DNA of 64,000 nucleotides from Anaerolineales bacterium (GTDB lineage Bacteria; Chloroflexota; Anaerolineae; Anaerolineales; E44-bin32), in assembly GCA_029210945.1 (NCBI GenBank), contig JARGGH010000008.1, positions 1 through 64,000 on the forward strand. Direction: 5' to 3'. The notes beneath the pieces were generated by a model. It did not search any database, was not told the DNA's origin, and saw only the letters and a program-made list of their open reading frames with translations. Both the position numbers and the translations under genes were made by a program. This document shows, piece by piece, positions 36,975 to 46,226 of this stretch. Position 1 is the stretch's first letter, and each line of letters opens with the position of its first letter.

Positions 36975-36994
36975 GTAAACAATACTTTGTTTAC
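36975..36994. promoter_or_regulatory. 20-bp perfect inverted repeat between the radical SAM and chdC genes
   Basis: GTAAACAATACTTTGTTTAC has perfect 8-base arms (36975-36982, 36987-36994) and a four-base centre. It contains the stop codon of the radical SAM gene and ends 15 bases before the chdC ATG. It is the only inter-gene gap of this kind in an otherwise overlapping operon. The size and spacing fit a dimeric regulator site; a small RNA hairpin is the alternative. Confidence 0.6.
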
Positions 36995-38139
36995 GCTCCA
37001 ACGGCTTCGGGTTCATAGAGGCAGGCGGGGTCCACTTCCAGGTAATCACCGGTGACCCCGTAAGCGCGGCCGCGCTGCCCGCCGCAAATTTCACGGTACT
37101 CACAGACCCCGCACTTGCCCTTCAACTTATTGACGTCGCGCAAATCCTTAAAAACTGGATCGTGGCGATACGCGTCAACGACATCCAGCTCCCGCACCGT
37201 TCCCACGGATAGCGGCAGAAAACCGGACGGCATGATCTCGCCAATGTGCGAGACGAAAAGGAAACCCTTCCCGTCATTGACACCTTTCACCGGTCGGTGC
37301 AAGCCATCGTCATACTGGAAGCCGGCACCCTGGAAGGTGACCGCTTCGCCTTCTGCCGCATCTGCTTTTCTGCGTTCAATCGCCACGCGGCGGTACATCG
37401 GTGCGGCGGTCGCTTTGATGTCAAACGTTGACTCGTTTGAGAGGTCGTAGAGCCAGTTGAAGACGCGCTCGTGTTCCTCGGCATTGATCATCTGCTCGAT
37501 CTGCGCCCTGCCGGTCGGAACGAGGAAGAACACCGACCACTGCACCGCGCCGACCTCTTCGACGAAACTCACCATCTCCGGGAGCAGATCGATATTGTGT
37601 TTGGTCACGGTTGTGTTCACCTGTGCGCTCAGGCCGGCAGCCTGGGCGTTGCGCAGGATGTTCATCGTGCGCTCCCACGAGCCTTCCACCTGGCGGAAAT
37701 CATCATGGACCCGTGCGGCGGGTGCATCCAGGCTCAGCGCGATGCGCCGGATCCCGGCTTCTTTAGCCTTGAGCAGGCGCTCCTTCGTCGGAAGCGCCGT
37801 AGCCGTCGGGGTGAGCGAGCAGCGCAGACCCTTTTCCGTGGCATAAGAGATCAGCTCGAAAAGATCCGGGCGCATCATCGGATCGCCCCCGGTGAAGATC
37901 AAGATCGGGTTGCCAAAAGCCTTGAAACGATCGATCAGCGCGTAACCCTCTTCCGTGGACAATTCACGGGGATCTCTTCTGTGCTGGGCGTCGGCCCGGC
38001 AGTGCACGCATGCAAACGCGCAGGCGCGTGTGACCTCCCAGGCAATCGTGAATGGCGATTGATCGAAATCGGCCGTCACCATGTGACGGTCGTGGAGCTG
38101 GCGTTCTGCTGCAGCCCGGTCAGATAAATGTTCCTTCAT
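36991..38139 (-). CDS. AhbD/NirJ-like radical SAM-SPASM protein in the heme operon
   Basis: Radical SAM enzyme of 382 residues. The SAM cluster motif is CAFACVHC (C40, C44, C47) followed by the GGDP SAM-binding segment (IFTGGDPMMRPDLF), and a C-terminal SPASM-type cluster region has C343, C346, C352 and C373 (CGVCEYREIC...CLYEP). The ATG at 38139 has AGAAGG upstream; a TTG overlapping the hemB stop is in frame but less likely. Related proteins in heme loci include AhbD, which removes two carboxyls from Fe-coproporphyrin III without oxygen, and NirJ. Position between hemB and chdC makes an oxygen-independent version of the ChdC reaction plausible; this is inference. Confidence 0.88.
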   Translation of the reverse strand: MKEHLSDRAAAERQLHDRHMVTADFDQSPFTIAWEVTRACAFACVHCRADAQHRRDPRELSTEEGYALIDRFKAFGNPILIFTGGDPMMRPDLFELISYATEKGLRCSLTPTATALPTKERLLKAKEAGIRRIALSLDAPAARVHDDFRQVEGSWERTMNILRNAQAAGLSAQVNTTVTKHNIDLLPEMVSFVEEVGAVQWSVFFLVPTGRAQIEQMINAEEHERVFNWLYDLSNESTFDIKATAAPMYRRVAIERRKADAAEGEAVTFQGAGFQYDDGLHRPVKGVNDGKGFLFVSHIGEIMPSGFLPLSVGTVRELDVVDAYRHDPVFKDLRDVNKLKGKCGVCEYREICGGQRGRAYGVTGDYLEVDPACLYEPEAVGA

Positions 38140-38186
38140 ACCACCTTCTACCTTCCACACGTAATGGTCGACAATGATCCCTGCCC

Positions 38187-39227
38187 TCAACCCTCTGCAA
38201 TCCAGGCCGCGGCCTCGATGGCGTGATACGTCAGGATCATGTCCGCCCCGGCTCGTTTGATACCGGTGAGCAGCTCCAAGATTGTGCCGCGCGCATCGAT
38301 CCAGCCGTTGGCGGCAGCCGCCTTGATCATGGCGTACTCCCCGCTCACGTTGTAAGCACCCAGCGGGATCTCGGGATGTGCGGTCTTGACCCTGTAAATC
38401 ACGTCCAGATAGGGAAGCGCTGGCTTGACCATGAGCATGTCTGCGCCTTCGTCGAGATCAAATTTCGCTTCCCGCAGCGCCTCCCTGCCGTTGGCGGGAT
38501 CCATCTGGTGCGACCGGCGATCGCCAAACTTCGGCGGTGACTCGGCCGCATCCCGGAAAGGACCGTAGAAAGAAGAGGCGAATTTGACCGCATAGGAAAG
38601 GATGGGGATATGCTCAAAAGCTGCCTCATCCAGTGATCGGCGGATGGCAAGCACCATCCCATCCATCATGCCGCTCGGCGCGACGACATCGGCGCCCGCT
38701 TCAGCATGTGAGCGCGCCACCTTGCCCAATACGGACAACGTCGGATCGTTCAGAACGTGCCCTTCAGGGAGATTCGGGTTCGGGAGCGGGTCCCCGGTGT
38801 TCAACACTCCGCAGTGCCCGTGGTCGGTGTACTCACAGAGGCACACGTCCGTGACGACGACTATCTCCGGGTAGTCTCCCTTGATGGCGCGGATCGCGCG
38901 CTGCACAACGCCATCCGGAGCGAAGTTTTCTTCGCCGACCGGGTCCTTGTGCTCGGGGATGCCGAAGAGGATCACACCTGGTATGCCGAGCTCTGCGGCG
39001 GCGCCGGCGATCTCATTCACGCGATCGACCGACCACTGGTATACGCCGGGCATCGAGACGATCTCGCGCTTCTCCCCGCTGCCATGCCGAACAAAGATGG
39101 GCAGGATAAAATCCTGCGGCGAGAGATGGGTCTCCCGGACCAACGCGCGTAATCCGGGCAACCGCCGCAGCCGGCGGGTTCGCTGAATATCCTGGTCAGA
39201 AGAGAATTTCTGTTTAGCGCTCGTCAT
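38187..39227 (-). CDS. hemB: Delta-aminolevulinic acid dehydratase (porphobilinogen synthase)
   Basis: Condenses two 5-aminolevulinate molecules to porphobilinogen; 346 residues. The cysteine-rich zinc site is present (C129, C131, C139 in [14 protein letters not shown]), so this is the zinc-dependent type. Active-site lysines are K215 in [14 protein letters not shown] and K268 in [15 protein letters not shown] overlaps the hemD stop by four bases. Length matches the family. Third step of the pathway. Confidence 0.97.
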   Translation of the reverse strand: MTSAKQKFSSDQDIQRTRRLRRLPGLRALVRETHLSPQDFILPIFVRHGSGEKREIVSMPGVYQWSVDRVNEIAGAAAELGIPGVILFGIPEHKDPVGEENFAPDGVVQRAIRAIKGDYPEIVVVTDVCLCEYTDHGHCGVLNTGDPLPNPNLPEGHVLNDPTLSVLGKVARSHAEAGADVVAPSGMMDGMVLAIRRSLDEAAFEHIPILSYAVKFASSFYGPFRDAAESPPKFGDRRSHQMDPANGREALREAKFDLDEGADMLMVKPALPYLDVIYRVKTAHPEIPLGAYNVSGEYAMIKAAAANGWIDARGTILELLTGIKRAGADMILTYHAIEAAAWIAEG

Positions 39228-40015
39228 GCTGAGTCTTCTACCTTCTGAAAGTGATCACACAGGGCGTCGACAAGGCCCGGGACAGTATATTCCCCGGCCA
39301 CGACCGTCACCGGGGATCCTGCTTCGGAGGCCGCGCCGGCGGTGATCGGCCCGATACATGCCACGATCGGGTCGCCGGGCAACCGAAACGGGTCCAGGCC
39401 GATCTTCCGCCCGCCTTTGATGAAGTTGCGCACGGTGGAAGGGCTGGTGAACGTCAGCGCATCGACGCCGGCCTCAATCTCACGGCGTGCGCCTTCATCC
39501 CAATTGGCGGCGACAGCCTGATAGACGCCAAATTCATCTACCAGCGCGCCGCGCTCCGTGAGCATACGCGGCAGCGCCGGTCGTGAGCCTCTGGCGCGCG
39601 GCAGCAGAACACGTTCACCCGGATTGACATCCAGGCCTGCACCCAGTCCCTCGCCGACATACTCCTCAGGTACGAATTCCGCCTCGACGCCAAGAGCCTG
39701 AAGAGCATCCGCCGTCGCCGGACCAATCGCAGCCACACGGCATGCCTCCAGATTGCTGAACGAGCCGCCTGTCTGGTCGAAATAATGCTTGATCGTCTCC
39801 ACGCCGTTCACGCTCGTGAAGATGATCCACGAATAACGATCAAGCTCCTTAAGGGCCCGATCCAGGCCAGGGACATACACGACGGGCTCAATCTTGATTA
39901 CCGGAACGCTGATCGGGACGGCGCCCCGGTTGACGAGCAGCTCCTTGAACGACCCGGCCTGTTTTTCCGGCCGCGTGACGACGATGCGCAGGTCCTGAAG
40001 CGGTAGATCACGCAT
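39224..40015 (-). CDS. hemD: Uroporphyrinogen III synthase
   Basis: Closes hydroxymethylbilane to uroporphyrinogen III with ring-D inversion; 263 residues. The family is poorly conserved, but [18 protein letters not shown] at the start, [43 protein letters not shown] and [16 protein letters not shown] are the diagnostic segments of the two-domain HemD fold. It starts inside hemC with an 8-base overlap and its stop overlaps the hemB ATG. Its place between hemC and hemB makes the call secure. Confidence 0.93.
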   Translation of the reverse strand: MRDLPLQDLRIVVTRPEKQAGSFKELLVNRGAVPISVPVIKIEPVVYVPGLDRALKELDRYSWIIFTSVNGVETIKHYFDQTGGSFSNLEACRVAAIGPATADALQALGVEAEFVPEEYVGEGLGAGLDVNPGERVLLPRARGSRPALPRMLTERGALVDEFGVYQAVAANWDEGARREIEAGVDALTFTSPSTVRNFIKGGRKIGLDPFRLPGDPIVACIGPITAGAASEAGSPVTVVAGEYTVPGLVDALCDHFQKVEDSA

Positions 40016-40928
40016 CGGCGATCAACTCATGCGCACCTTGTCCCAGAGCCTGGTTCGCCAATCGCATGCCGAGTTCTTCAGGATCCTCGCCTTCAGCATG
40101 CACACGGATGACCTGGGTGCCCTCCAGCGATCCGACAAATCCGGTCAGATGAATTGCCCCGTCGTGTACTTCAGCAAACGCACCGACCGGGGCGGAACAA
40201 CCACCGCCCAGTCCTGCCAGAAAGAACCTTTCTGCCTGAACCGGGTGCCGGATGCTCTCCGATTCGATGGGGTCCAGAAGTGTCAGCACGCGTTTGTCCT
40301 CACAGCGCACCTGCACGGCCAGCGCACCCTGCCCCGGCGCGGGAAGGATTTGATCGAGAGAGAAATATTCGCGCACGTGCTGTTCGAGGCCAAGCCGGAT
40401 GACGCCGGCGGCGGCCATGACAGCCGCATCGTACTCGCCGTCGGTCACTTTCCGTATCCGGGTTTCCACATTGCCGCGAATGGGCATAATCTGCAGGTCG
40501 GGACGAAGCGCCCGGACCTGCGCCTCCCGCCGCGGGCTGGAGGTGCCGACGACCGAACCGGCTGCCAGATCTGCAAGGCTAGCGCCGCTCCTCGAAATGA
40601 GCACATCGCGGGGATCCTCGCGCTGAAGGATTGCGCCCAGGCATAAGCCTGGAGGGTCATCCACAGGCAGATCCTTCAGCGAGTGAACGGCAAGGTCCAC
40701 GCCGCCCCCCAACAGCTCCGCTTCCAGCTCCTGAGTGAAAATACCCTTGCCGCCGATCTCGGGCAGCGGCTGATCGAGCGTCTTGTCCCCGCGAGTCGTG
40801 ATCACCTTGATGCGTACATCCAGGTTGGAGTGGTGCGCGGAGAGCGCCTCGGCGACGAAATCCGCCTGCCAGCGCGCTAACTGCGAGGGCCGCGTGGCAA
40901 TCGTCAGGAGAGGAGAAGCGGAGATCAT
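40008..40928 (-). CDS. hemC: Porphobilinogen deaminase (hydroxymethylbilane synthase)
   Basis: Polymerises four porphobilinogen units to hydroxymethylbilane; 306 residues. Visible landmarks are IATRPSQLARWQADF, VHSLKDLPVDDP, GTSSPRREAQVRALRPDL, RGNVETRIRK and the cysteine C244 in GGGCSAPVG that carries the dipyrromethane cofactor. It begins six bases after the hemA stop and overlaps hemD by eight bases. All catalytic residues visible are intact. Confidence 0.97.
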   Translation of the reverse strand: MISASPLLTIATRPSQLARWQADFVAEALSAHHSNLDVRIKVITTRGDKTLDQPLPEIGGKGIFTQELEAELLGGGVDLAVHSLKDLPVDDPPGLCLGAILQREDPRDVLISRSGASLADLAAGSVVGTSSPRREAQVRALRPDLQIMPIRGNVETRIRKVTDGEYDAAVMAAAGVIRLGLEQHVREYFSLDQILPAPGQGALAVQVRCEDKRVLTLLDPIESESIRHPVQAERFFLAGLGGGCSAPVGAFAEVHDGAIHLTGFVGSLEGTQVIRVHAEGEDPEELGMRLANQALGQGAHELIADA

Positions 40929-40934
40929 CCCGGA

Positions 40935-42224
40935 TTACTCCTGAGTATCTTCGCGTGAGTCGATACCGAAAAGTTCGCGGGCATAGAGGGCGTATTGAGC
41001 GGCGTGCCCGTTGCGCGACTGTTCCTTGAGGCAATCGGTGGGTGTGTGCAGGAGCTGTTTCACGAGCGCCCTGGTCAGAATCTCGATTTCCTCCTTAGGA
41101 TCGACGCCGGATTCCTCCAGACGCCGCAGCGCCTTCTCAACCTGCTCTTGGCGGATACTTTCGGCGTGCTGGTGCAGCGCCTTAATCACAGGGCGGATCT
41201 CGAGGCGCTGGTACCAATCTTCGAACCCGGCCAGCCCCTCTTTCAGGATCGCCTGGACGCTGGGTATTTCAGCCCTGCGCTCATCCACCGAGCGGGAAAG
41301 CTGATCGTTGAGTTGATCGATATCATAGACGTGGACGTGTTCGACCTCGCGCACATCCGCGTCGACATCACGCGGAACGGCGATGTCCATCAGGATCAGC
41401 GGCCGGTCGGGCCGGCGACTCATCGCCTCGCCGACGTTCTTGCGCTTGAAGAGAGTGTGCGGCGCGCTCGTCGAAGAGATGACCACATCAGCTTTTACCA
41501 GTTCTTCTTCAAGAGTTTCAAACCCGCGTGCGCGGGATCCCCAGCGGTCGGCAAGTTCACGCGCGGTTGCGACGGTCCGGTTCACGACGGTGATGTCCTT
41601 AACCCCGCGTTTACGGAGCGCTTCGACCGCAAGTTCGGCCATCTCACCGGCGCCAACCACCAAGACACGCGCCTCGTCAAGCGGCTTCACGATGCTGGCG
41701 ATCAGGTGCACCGCGACCGAGCTGACCGTGGCCGGGTTGGTGGAGATCGAGGTTTCGTGATGGGATCGCTTGGCAGCGTGGATCGCGCTCTGAAAGAGCC
41801 TGGAAAGGATCAGACCGGTGGAACCGACGCTCAGCGCAAGAGTGTAGGATTCAGCCACCTGCCCGAGGATCTGCGGTTCGCCCAGGACCATCGAGTCGAG
41901 TCCTGCGGCGACGGAGAACAGGTGCATGGCCGCTTCAAGTTCCTGGTAGCGGTAGAGATAAGGAGCGATCTCACCAGGCTCCACACCCGTGATTTCCGCC
42001 AGGAGCGCCTCCGATTCATCGAAGCCCCCGGTGCCGATCGTGTACATCTCGACGCGGTTGCACGTTGAGAGCAGGATCAGTTCTGAATACGAACCGGTGC
42101 GTTCGCGGTCCCCACAACCGCAGCGCGCAAGCGCCGCCCGCTGCTGGGCTTCGCTTAAGGCCAGCCGCTCCCGTAAGGAGATCGGTGCGGTTTGGTGATT
42201 AACGCCTATGCAGTAAATACTCAT
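40935..42224 (-). CDS. hemA: Glutamyl-tRNA reductase
   Basis: First enzyme of the C5 pathway: reduces glutamyl-tRNA to glutamate-1-semialdehyde with NADPH. 429 residues, with catalytic cysteine C55 in LLSTCNRVEMYT, substrate histidine segment IGVNHQTAP at the N-terminus, the NADP-binding glycine motif VLVVGAGEMAELAVEAL and a C-terminal dimerisation helix domain. AAGG lies eight bases before the ATG. It heads the ten-gene operon; the following gap to hemC is six bases. In other bacteria HemA is the control point of heme synthesis, so its place at the promoter-proximal end is notable. Confidence 0.97.
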   Translation of the reverse strand: MSIYCIGVNHQTAPISLRERLALSEAQQRAALARCGCGDRERTGSYSELILLSTCNRVEMYTIGTGGFDESEALLAEITGVEPGEIAPYLYRYQELEAAMHLFSVAAGLDSMVLGEPQILGQVAESYTLALSVGSTGLILSRLFQSAIHAAKRSHHETSISTNPATVSSVAVHLIASIVKPLDEARVLVVGAGEMAELAVEALRKRGVKDITVVNRTVATARELADRWGSRARGFETLEEELVKADVVISSTSAPHTLFKRKNVGEAMSRRPDRPLILMDIAVPRDVDADVREVEHVHVYDIDQLNDQLSRSVDERRAEIPSVQAILKEGLAGFEDWYQRLEIRPVIKALHQHAESIRQEQVEKALRRLEESGVDPKEEIEILTRALVKQLLHTPTDCLKEQSRNGHAAQYALYARELFGIDSREDTQE

Positions 42225-42737
42225 CCAGTCGCCTTAATACCTCAAATCATCCAGATCGCCGTGCAGCCCCAAAAAAAATGACGCCATGAGAAAATGGATC
42301 CGTGCCGTGAAAGAGCCCCCCGTGGTTGTCTGAATACCGAAGCAGCATGCTCAACACCGACCGAGCTTGTGAATTTTCTATCAATGAGAACTATAGAATG
42401 TGAAGGTTAATAGAAGAGGAACACGAGATGAGGGTTTGATTAAAAGCACATACGAGCAAGATTCCACAGGGACCGCGACAAAGTTACTGTCTGGAACCCC
42501 GACTGGAGCTGCGTCGCGACGCGAGCTGGATTCAGGGCCCTGGCTGCAGTCCAGAAATGGGCTTGCAGGATGTGTAAATTTGACGTAAAGTATCCAATAC
42601 GGCGCAAGTGGACATAGCGCTGTTTGAACACGGTGAGGGCATAATTCACATCACTACAACCCAACCTATATCGAGAAGTCTCCGTCGATTCATCAATCCC
42701 CCGATTCTCGATCTCTTGGAAGGAGAGGAGCGAAGCG
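42225..42737. other. Divergent intergenic region between hemA and the M4 protease gene
   Basis: About 510 bases that must carry the heme operon promoter (minus) and the protease promoter (plus). A minus-strand TATAGT near 42392-42397 could be a -10 for hemA, giving a leader of about 160 bases, but no convincing -35 was found. The purine-rich AAGGAGAGGAG before 42738 is the protease ribosome-binding site. No gene was recognised. Confidence 0.4.
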
Positions 42738-44810
42738 ATGAAATCTCGATGGCTTAATTACACAGTGCTGAGCATGCTGGTGCTTTCGCTGTTGGTTCCT
42801 GCTGCCGCCGGCGCCCAGGATGGGGCTATCAGCGGTTTTCGGGCACTCAAGGGAACCGAAGCAGCCAGCTTCCAGGTGCCCGGTGACGTCAGGCTCGTCA
42901 CCAGTTTCGAGCTTGCCAGCTACGGCCTGACGTACGAACGCTACCAGCAGGTCTTCAGCGGAGCAGAAGCTGAAGTTCTGGGAGGGCAGCTGACATTGCT
43001 GAAGGATGGTAGCGCAATCAAGTATGTCATCGGCGCGCATTACCCCGGCATCACACCAACAAATGACGTCAACATCGCTGCCGCACAGGCGCGTCAGCGC
43101 GCCGCCAACGACGTCGGCGCCGCCGGTGAGCGCATCACCACGTTGATGATCAACCCCGATTCGGGCCGCTACTTCTTCCAGGTTGAGACCCGCCGCGCCG
43201 AGGCGCGCTGGTTCCACTGGATCGACGCCGGCGACGGCGCCCTGCTGAACAAATTCAACGCCATCATGCACGATTGCAATGGTGCCGCAGCCCCCTGCGG
43301 TTTCGGCGTGCAGTACACCGAAGACGCCGGCGATGTTAAGGATCTAAGTGGCCTGACCACGCCGAGCGGCGGTGATTACCTGCTCATCTCCAGCGACGGC
43401 CGCCAGGAGACGCACGATCAGGGCTCAAGCCGGCGTCCGTTCCTTGGACCGGTGGCCAGCGACGCGGATGACTCCTGGGTGCTGCTCGGCGACGAATCGC
43501 CCGCCCAGCAGGCATTGGTCGATGCGCATTATTACGCCTTTGTGACGGATGCCTATTATTTTGGCACCCATGGATACGACTGGGTTGATGAAGCAATCGC
43601 CGCAGGCGCGAACGACAAAATGGAAGTGCACGCACACTACAGCGTGGATTACAACAACGCCTTCTGGAACGGTTCGTACATCTCGCTGGGCGACGGTGAC
43701 CAGGTCACATTCGAGGAGCTCACCGCGCTGGACGTTGTCGGCCACGAGCTCAGCCACGGCGTGACTGATTTCACCTCGGACCTGATCTACCAGGACGAAT
43801 CCGGCGCGCTGAACGAAGCCTTCTCCGACATCATGGGCTCCAGCATGGAGTTCTGGGCGGAAGCCAACGGATATGAGCCCGCAACGACATTAGAACCCGA
43901 CTGGCTCATCGGCGAGGATTTCGACCTGCGCGGCGACACCGTGCTGGGTTTCCGCAACATGGGCGATCCCGGTGAGGATGGCGACCCCTCCCACTACGAT
44001 GAGCGCTACACCGGCACGGATGATAACGGCGGCGTGCACACCAACTCGGGCATCGCCAACCACTGGTACTATCTCCTGGTTAACGGCGGCCAGAACAGCG
44101 ATCCCACCTATGCATCGGGCACTGATGTGACGGGGATAGGTTTGGGGGCCGCCGAGCCAATCGCATTTCTGGGTTTCACGGCGCTGCCGGCTGACGCCAC
44201 GTTCTGCGATGCCCGCGCCGGAACAATCGCTGTCGCTGGAGCCTACGATGCGAATGTGGTTGACGCCTGGGACGAGGTCGGCGTGGATGAGGCGCTGTGC
44301 GGTGGCGGCAGCACAAACAACCCACCGACTGCGGATTTCACATTCACAACCTCCGGGCTCACAGTTGATTTCACGGATCAATCGACCGATACGGATGGTT
44401 CAATCGTTGCCTGGGATTGGGATTTCGGTGACGGAAACACCTCCACTGAACAAAATCCATCCCATACCTATGCCAGTTCAGGCACATACGCAGTCATCCT
44501 CGTTGTATCAGATGATGCCGGAGACAATGACTCCGTGAGCAAGGATATCTCCGTTTCCGATGGAACCAGTGACTTCACACTGAGCGTCAATGCCTATAAG
44601 GTCAGAGGTACCCAGTATGCCGACCTGACCTGGAGCGGCGCCACATCGACCGATGTGGACGTCTACAGGGATGGTGCTGTAGTAGCCACAACTTCCAACG
44701 ATGGCGAACACACAGATATCACCGGTCAAAAAGGCGGCGGCAGCGCGACCTATCAGGTCTGCGAGGCAGGAACCACAACCTGCTCGAACGAAGTGCAGGC
44801 GAACTGGTAA
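42738..44810 (+). CDS. Secreted M4-family (thermolysin-like) metalloprotease with PKD domain
   Basis: Exported zinc protease of 690 residues. Signal peptide ends at about AAGAQ (residue 27), followed by an FTP/PepSY propeptide (about 30-190). The catalytic domain has HELSH at 336-340 and the third zinc ligand E360 in GALNEAFSD, exactly 24 residues after the first histidine as in thermolysin; VHTNSGIANHWYYLL supplies the later active-site histidine region. C-terminal to it are a PKD domain (about 525-605, WDFGDGNTSTEQNPSHTY) and a fibronectin-III-like end. The pattern fits an extracellular, self-processing protease that feeds on protein. A strong AGGAGAGGAG ribosome site precedes it. Stand-alone gene. 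Confidence 0.93.
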   Translation: MKSRWLNYTVLSMLVLSLLVPAAAGAQDGAISGFRALKGTEAASFQVPGDVRLVTSFELASYGLTYERYQQVFSGAEAEVLGGQLTLLKDGSAIKYVIGAHYPGITPTNDVNIAAAQARQRAANDVGAAGERITTLMINPDSGRYFFQVETRRAEARWFHWIDAGDGALLNKFNAIMHDCNGAAAPCGFGVQYTEDAGDVKDLSGLTTPSGGDYLLISSDGRQETHDQGSSRRPFLGPVASDADDSWVLLGDESPAQQALVDAHYYAFVTDAYYFGTHGYDWVDEAIAAGANDKMEVHAHYSVDYNNAFWNGSYISLGDGDQVTFEELTALDVVGHELSHGVTDFTSDLIYQDESGALNEAFSDIMGSSMEFWAEANGYEPATTLEPDWLIGEDFDLRGDTVLGFRNMGDPGEDGDPSHYDERYTGTDDNGGVHTNSGIANHWYYLLVNGGQNSDPTYASGTDVTGIGLGAAEPIAFLGFTALPADATFCDARAGTIAVAGAYDANVVDAWDEVGVDEALCGGGSTNNPPTADFTFTTSGLTVDFTDQSTDTDGSIVAWDWDFGDGNTSTEQNPSHTYASSGTYAVILVVSDDAGDNDSVSKDISVSDGTSDFTLSVNAYKVRGTQYADLTWSGATSTDVDVYRDGAVVATTSNDGEHTDITGQKGGGSATYQVCEAGTTTCSNEVQANW

Positions 44811-44824
44811 GCCGATCACCACCC

Positions 44825-44946
44825 GTAGGGGCGGGGTCACCCCGCCCCCTACGATAAATAGATATCAATGTGACGTGGGGCGACCGGCCGGTCGCCCCTA
44901 CGGTTTTGCAAGAGATATTATATAGGGGCACGGCGGCGCCGTGCCC
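44825..44946. repeat. Cluster of three extragenic palindromes
   Basis: Three different palindromes lie within 122 bases after the protease gene: 44825-44852 (GTAGGGGCGGGGTCACCCCG plus arm), 44877-44898 (22-bp core identical to 31246-31265 with one extra base pair at each side) and 44926-44946 (GGGCACGGC/GCCGTGCCC). All share a GGGGC...GCCCC(TAC) frame. They could act as terminators of the protease transcript but occur in both orientations of neighbouring genes, so they look like a REP-type family. Confidence 0.88.
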
Positions 44947-45043
44947 GACGACATTAAGCGGAGCCATCCCACCTTTCCACGGGTAAAATGTACACATCTC
45001 TTGGACTTCCTTTAATACGACACCAGCGAGAGGATGTGTCGGT

Positions 45044-46183
45044 TTGCCCATTCGAAAAGCCTCTTCCCTTCTCATCATCTCCGTCTCACTGCTCGCAGGA
45101 TGCGGACGGACGGCCGATATCGACCGCTTCGTTGGCCCATTCAACAAGCCATCAGAACCCCTGCTCCCAACCGGGCTCGCACCGAGCGCCACGCCTCCAG
45201 CGGCGACTGCAAGCGCCTCGCCTGCGCCAAGCGCCACAATCACCACCACCCCAACCCCGACCGAAATCGTCTTCGAGATCGGCGAAGAGCTCACCATCGA
45301 CTATCTGCTGGGGCTGGAGATCACCGGAAGCGAGATTACGTTTGAGACGCGGCTCACCTCTGGCCCCAACTTCCACCGCCATCTCGTGAGCTACATCTCA
45401 GAAGGGTTCAAGATTTACGGGCTGCTGACGATCCCGTTCGAGGAGCCGCCGGAAAGCGGCTATAAGGCGATTGTATTCAACCACGGCTACGTACCTCCGA
45501 CAGCCTACCGCACGACGGAGCGCTACGAAGCCTATGTGAACTACCTGGCCCGCAGCGGATTCGTGGTCTTCAAGATCGACTACCGGGGTCACGGACAATC
45601 TGAGGGCGAACCGAGCGGATCGTACTTCTCGCCTGGCTACACGATCGATTCGATCACCGCGCTGAAAAGCCTGCAAACGCTGAATTACATCGACCCTCAG
45701 GGGATCGGGATGTGGGGCCACAGCATGGCCGGCAACCTGACCCTGCGGGCGTTGCTCATCGAGCCCGACATTCAAGCCGGCGTGATCTGGGCCGGCGCGG
45801 TCTACAGCTACGACGATTTCGACGAGTATGGCATCGACGACAACGCCTACCGACCGCCGGCGACGCCCGATGGCGAGGACCGACCGAGGCGTTCACGCCA
45901 GATCTTCGAGGTCTACGGCCGGCCTGAGGATGCCCACCCCTTCTGGGAGGCAGTCTCTCTCACCGAGCACATCGAGTATCTCAACAGCCCGCTGCAGATC
46001 CATCACGCTGTGGATGACACGGTCGTCAGCATCCAGTACTCGCAAGGGCTGGCGGAAGTGCTCCAGGAAAACGGGAAAGAATATGAATTCTATATCTATG
46101 AGGGCGGCGGTCACAATCTGATCTCCCCCTATTTCAGCCAGGCGATGCAACGCACGGTGGAGTTCTTCAGGAACAATCTGTAG
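45044..46183 (+). CDS. Alpha/beta-hydrolase lipoprotein (S9/dienelactone-hydrolase-like)
   Basis: Lipoprotein hydrolase of 379 residues. A TTG start at 45044 follows GAGAGG; the signal has the lipobox LLAGC (Cys about residue 20), then a Pro/Thr-rich linker to about residue 75. The hydrolase domain has FNHGYVPP, KIDYRGHGQS, nucleophile GHSMAG (Ser), HHAVDDTVVS (Asp) and GGGHNLIS (His), in the order typical of the prolyl-oligopeptidase/dienelactone group. It should act at the outer face of the membrane, perhaps with the M4 protease upstream in peptide breakdown. A degraded duplicate of its last 70 codons is found at 51917-52132. Confidence 0.87.
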   Translation: MPIRKASSLLIISVSLLAGCGRTADIDRFVGPFNKPSEPLLPTGLAPSATPPAATASASPAPSATITTTPTPTEIVFEIGEELTIDYLLGLEITGSEITFETRLTSGPNFHRHLVSYISEGFKIYGLLTIPFEEPPESGYKAIVFNHGYVPPTAYRTTERYEAYVNYLARSGFVVFKIDYRGHGQSEGEPSGSYFSPGYTIDSITALKSLQTLNYIDPQGIGMWGHSMAGNLTLRALLIEPDIQAGVIWAGAVYSYDDFDEYGIDDNAYRPPATPDGEDRPRRSRQIFEVYGRPEDAHPFWEAVSLTEHIEYLNSPLQIHHAVDDTVVSIQYSQGLAEVLQENGKEYEFYIYEGGGHNLISPYFSQAMQRTVEFFRNNL

Positions 46184-46226
46184 TTGGTTGATCGGGGCAG
46201 GGATCAGAGGGCACCTTCGCATGCTC

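Noticed and set aside
40995..42068. Long plus-strand open frame of 357 residues within hemA
   Set aside because: Antisense of hemA, caused by high-GC codon bias; similar long shadows exist opposite hemB, hemE, hemG and the exporter genes.
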